16,099 nt of DNA from DASZZV01 sp035544835 (GTDB lineage Bacteria; Acidobacteriota; Thermoanaerobaculia; Gp7-AA8): the NCBI GenBank assembly GCA_035544835.1, contig DASZZV010000385.1, forward strand, positions 1-16,099, given 5' to 3'. This document shows positions 14,086 to 16,099 of this stretch, piece by piece (positions within the stretch are counted from its first letter, which is position 1; every line of letters begins with the position of its first letter). A model generated the notes under the pieces. That model worked only from the letters and a program-made list of their open reading frames with translations, had not been told where the DNA came from and made no database searches. Both the position numbers and the translations under genes were made by a program.

Positions 14086-14238
14086 CGCGTTCTCAGGACG
14101 ACCATTCAAACGTGCGTGAGATTCAGGCGGGATGGTCGTGAATCGGTAGCCGCGATCGAGAAGGAGGCTTCCAAGCTCGATCAAAGCGTCATCGTCCATC
14201 TCGGTTCGCCGACGGATGGCACGCTCAGCCGAGGTCAT
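14086..14238 (-). pseudogene. N-terminal remnant of a class I SAM-dependent methyltransferase
   Basis: About 50 codons on the minus strand read as the start of a known methyltransferase type: 'DALIELGSLLLDRGYRF' followed by 'TTIPPESHARLNGRPENA'. From memory, members begin with an 'L..LG..L...GYRFTTVTPATHARVNARPGN' stretch, and the catalytic Rossmann domain follows much later. Here the similarity stops at the hairpin at 14070-14085, and the reading then runs antisense into the 3' end of the repeat lipoprotein gene until 13897. There is no SAM-binding GxGxG motif, so it cannot be an active enzyme. It is best read as the surviving 5' end of a gene removed by deletion or rearrangement. A functional short peptide cannot be excluded. 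Confidence 0.55.
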
Positions 14239-14542
14239 GCGAATATGTTAACCGGGTCCTTCGATGAAATCGAAGAACATCGGTGAGTGATCCATGGATG
14301 TGGTCGCCAGCACGATCTTCGCCTCAAATCGTACAATGGCACTAAAATAGCGTATGCTAAAGGCACGTGGGCGACTGCTCACGCTTCAGCTCATCTGAAC
14401 TAAGTCGGATCCTCTGAATCGACCCTCTTAGCAAACCACCCCTCTCCGTCGGCGATCATTGCGTCCGCACGCTCTCCAAAACGGTCAGCGTCTCACCGAT
14501 GGTTGCAACAGAGATAACCGGCGCAACCGGTCAGGAGCTCAT
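14239..14542 (+). promoter_or_regulatory. Gene-free stretch holding the likely long leader of the RRM gene
   Basis: No gene is supported here. Possible -10 hexamers are TACAAT (14332-14337), TAAAAT (14343-14348) and TATGCT (14353-14358), but none has a good -35. If one is used, the leader is about 180-200 nt. Near its 3' end two mutually exclusive hairpins are possible: GGTTGC (14501-14506) with GCAACC (14523-14528), or ACCGG (14517-14521) with CCGGT (14527-14531). The second ends 1 nt before the AGGAG ribosome-binding site (14533-14537). Some bacterial RRM genes are cold-regulated through long leaders, so a temperature-sensing role is possible but unproven. Confidence 0.35.
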
Positions 14543-14806
14543 ATGAAACTATACGTAGGCAATCTATCCAAAACGACCAACGACGCGCAGTTGAACGAGA
14601 TGATGTCGGCATTCGGTAAGACCGAGTCGGTAGCCGTCGTCACCGATCGCGACACCGGCGAATCGCGCGGCTTCGGGTTCGTCGAGATGCCCAACGATGC
14701 AGAAGCGAATGCGGCCATGGCCGCCCTTCACGGAAAAGAAGTCGACGGCCGTGCACTCAAGGTCAACGAGGCCAAGTCAAAGGGACCGACGCCCGCCAGG
14801 ACCTGA
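14543..14806 (+). CDS. RRM-type RNA-binding protein
   Basis: This 87-residue protein is a single RNA recognition motif domain. RNP2 is 'LYVGNL' (3-8) and RNP1 is 'RGFGFVEM' (42-49), with the aromatic residues that stack on RNA bases present in both. The rest of the fold is complete: 'NDAQLNEMMSAFG' helix one, 'AEANAAMAALHG' helix two, and the last strand 'RALKVNEAK'. Its short tail, 'SKGPTPART', lacks the Gly/Arg-rich extension of many bacterial RRM proteins. The start is fixed by AGGAG 5 nt upstream of ATG14543. The basic-protein gene follows after 2 nt in another frame. Related single-RRM proteins bind mRNA and are often cold-induced (family knowledge); targets here are unknown. Confidence 0.92.
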   Translation: MKLYVGNLSKTTNDAQLNEMMSAFGKTESVAVVTDRDTGESRGFGFVEMPNDAEANAAMAALHGKEVDGRALKVNEAKSKGPTPART

Positions 14807-14808
14807 TC

Positions 14809-15117
14809 GTGCCGGACAACCCAGTAGAAGCAGTGCTGCCTGCCGAGTCTGAACCGCAGCCGGAGAAAAAGAAGATGAAAGCCAAAACGATGAAAGCGCC
14901 GGTAAAAGCAAAAACGCCGCGGGCACCTCGCATGGCGGTATCAGAGAGCACAATCAAAAAGGCCGCCGCGCGCCTTGTGCCTCAGGGTGCCCTCGTCTCA
15001 ACCGAGATCCATTACATCCAGCGCGTGCTGGGAATCTCGGCGACCCAATCCGAAATCGACGAGAAGGTCATCGCGGTTCGCAAGATGCCGTGGGAAAGTA
15101 TCGTCATAGCCGAGTAG
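14809..15117 (+). CDS. Small basic protein coupled to the RRM gene
   Basis: This 102-residue protein starts at GTG14809, only 2 nt after the RRM stop, with AGGA 7 nt upstream, so it is likely translated by coupling. Residues 1-20 are acidic and Pro-rich. Residues ~20-42 form a strongly basic linker, for example 'EKKKMKAKTMKAPVKAKTPR'. The last 60 residues look folded, with helices 'STIKKAAARLV' and 'STEIHYIQRVLGIS' and a closing strand 'WESIVIAE'. I recognise no family; the basic linker suggests nucleic-acid binding. An alternative is that the two genes were one RRM protein with a basic tail, separated by a frameshift, since the upstream frame is open. Its TAG stop is supplied by the 29-bp repeat at 15114-15142. 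Confidence 0.7.
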   Translation: MPDNPVEAVLPAESEPQPEKKKMKAKTMKAPVKAKTPRAPRMAVSESTIKKAAARLVPQGALVSTEIHYIQRVLGISATQSEIDEKVIAVRKMPWESIVIAE

Positions 15118-15142
15118 GGCCGCACGGCGTGCGGCCGGTACC
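15114..15142 (+). repeat. 29-bp GC-rich palindromic repeat, copy 3
   Basis: Identical to the copy at 5494-5522 (GTAGGGCC to GGTACC). Its TAG is the stop codon of the small basic protein gene. Confidence 0.9.
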
Positions 15143-15169
15143 CTCGGTCTTCAAGCGCCATGCAAATAC

Positions 15170-15201
15170 GAAAGGCTCCCGCGAGGGAGCCTTTCTGTTT
15201 T
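15170..15201. terminator. Intrinsic terminator between convergent genes
   Basis: GAAAGGCTCCC and GGGAGCCTTTC form an 11-bp stem with loop GCGA. On the plus strand it is followed by TGTTTT; on the minus strand no clear T-run follows. It ends the RRM operon and perhaps also the STN-like gene, which stops 22 nt away. Confidence 0.85.
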
Positions 15202-15222
15202 CATAGCCGCGAGCGAATTTCG

Positions 15223-15946
15223 TTACTTCACAACTGGAGCTTCGATGTCGAGCTGCAACCTTCCCTCGCTGACCGTGCCGTTCTCGTCGACCTTCAGCGT
15301 CAGATCGCGATGAAGCTTCCCGTCCGCTGAGAGCTTGCACCCGCCGTGGCCCTTCGTGAGTGCTACCACCCCTGATCATTTTTTCGCCAGGCCCGGCCGG
15401 GGTCTGGGGAAGTGCGTCCATGTCTGCATCCTCGCTCTTGGTCCCGTCGGCCTTCATCTCCACCCGAACTTCTTCTCTCTGCATCTTCACCCCATCGCTA
15501 GTGCTCTCGTGATGCATTTCGTGCCGACCTGACATCGTGCAGCCGCTACCGGCCTGAATCGTCACGCCATTGGCATCAGGATGCGCCATGAGCTCAAAGG
15601 GAGCCAGCGCTTCCATCAGCACTATATGAGCCGGAACGTTGGTCGCGTGAATGGTGAACCGCGCCTGCTGCGCCCGTGAGCTGGCGATGTCTGGCGACTG
15701 CGTCACGACGATGCCGGCCTTGCTGGCCACGACGTTCAGAACATCGCCAAACGAGGCGTTGGTCAGATCGGCCGTCACCTTCTGGTCGAGCTTTCCGAAC
15801 ATGGCGCAGGCGGCCGGATTGATTCTTTTCATCAAGCGCGCCTCGCCGCCGCGCGCGTCGGTGAAAGCGACAATTCCCACAAAAGCAACAATCGCCACAT
15901 AGAGAAGCGAATAGCGAGGACGTTTCTTGAATGATGCAATCATCAT
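15223..15946 (-). CDS. STN-domain-like exported protein with an apparent +1 frameshift
   Basis: The start ATG15946 has AAGGAG 4 nt upstream (7 nt from a second ATG). A membrane anchor or signal, 'YSLLYVAIVAFVGIVAFTDA', is followed at residues ~55-132 by a secretin/TonB short N-terminal-like pattern: 'KVTADLTNASFGDVLNVVA', 'FTIHATNVPAHIVLMEALA' and 'PDANGVTIQAG'. The acidic, Met/His-rich middle comes next. Without correction the frame runs on to 15104 through the terminator and a 29-bp repeat, giving a nonsense tail. Removing one G from GGGG (plus-strand CCCC, 15369-15372) instead yields 'MIRVVALTKGHGGCKLSADG' and 'LTLKVDENGTVSEGRLQLD', ending in 'IEAPVVK' and a TAA at 15223, 240 residues in all. 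This could be a sequencing error or a real recent mutation. No partner secretin is seen. Confidence 0.7.
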
Positions 15947-16053
15947 GAGTCTCCTTTTCGGCTCCTCGCTGTTTCAGGTGGGTAGCTTTACCAGGCAAAG
16001 TGATTGACTCCGCCTCGTCCGGCCATCGCATGAGCATGGAGTAGCGACGAGGA

Positions 16054-16098
16054 GAACCGATTCAAGCCCTCCTCCGCCCAACCGGCTTGAGTCGGTTC
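16054..16098. repeat. 15-bp inverted repeat at the window edge
   Basis: GAACCGATTCAAGCC (16054-16068) and GGCTTGAGTCGGTTC (16084-16098) are reverse complements with one mismatch and a 15-nt loop. It lies upstream of the STN-like gene (minus strand) and may be a terminator-like hairpin or another dispersed repeat cut by the window end. No gene is supported from 15947 to 16099. Confidence 0.6.
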
Positions 16099-16099
16099 C

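Noticed and set aside
14068..14286. 72-codon plus-strand frame after the repeat lipoprotein gene
   Set aside because: No Shine-Dalgarno or recognisable pattern. The opposite strand carries the methyltransferase-like remnant instead.
15104..15368. Uncorrected C-terminus of the STN-like protein
   Set aside because: Low-complexity tail crossing a terminator and a repeat, while the neighbouring frame gives a coherent ending at 15223.
15594..16037. 147-codon minus-strand frame at the window end
   Set aside because: It overlaps the STN-like gene in another phase and is rich in Arg/Gly without structure.

Overview
The window looks like chromosomal DNA from a high-GC, Gram-negative-type bacterium, most likely an Acidobacteriota member known from metagenomes. 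This is inference from several signs. A membrane phosphatase-like protein ends in an 'LKSLGYIR' tail, and a short lipoprotein combines an 'LSGRWKLN' opening with a Gly-Met-Arg-rich tract. A CarD/CdnL regulator and a methylmalonyl-CoA epimerase are present, and most intergenic gaps hold long palindromic repeats. No 16S rRNA, tRNA, phage, insertion sequence, CRISPR array or defence locus is visible.

Layout. Positions 1-348 hold repeats only. A plus-strand M50 membrane metalloprotease (349-1263) and a membrane-anchored alkaline-phosphatase-superfamily-like protein (1451-3100) follow, separated by a perfect palindrome. From 3332 to 5420 a tight minus-strand operon is transcribed in the order methylmalonyl-CoA epimerase, small conserved protein, lipoprotein, prephenate dehydrogenase, with ATGA and TAATG junctions. 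A second minus-strand pair, queC then queE (7142 to 5710), makes the 7-deazaguanine precursor of queuosine. A protein of unknown function (7131-7823) is divergent from queC and overlaps it by 12 bp. The nucleoside-salvage pair, pyrimidine-nucleoside phosphorylase and phosphopentomutase, spans 7832-10390. Next come an exported protein of unknown function, carD with a clear sigma70-type promoter, a TTG start and an intrinsic terminator, then lipA (lipoyl synthase), a glycine-rich repeat lipoprotein, a truncated methyltransferase remnant, an RRM RNA-binding protein coupled to a small basic protein, and a minus-strand STN-like exported protein that carries an apparent one-base frameshift.

Functionally the window is mostly housekeeping: propionyl/methylmalonyl-CoA metabolism, tyrosine synthesis, tRNA modification, deoxynucleoside salvage, lipoate synthesis and global transcription control. 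I did not find a convincing new multi-gene system. The parts most worth a second look are (a) at least five families of palindromic or tandem intergenic repeats, some supplying stop codons; (b) several -10-like hexamers placed 6-9 nt before start codons, suggesting leaderless or near-leaderless mRNAs; (c) the RRM plus basic-protein operon with a long structured leader; (d) the frameshifted STN gene; and (e) the methyltransferase remnant.
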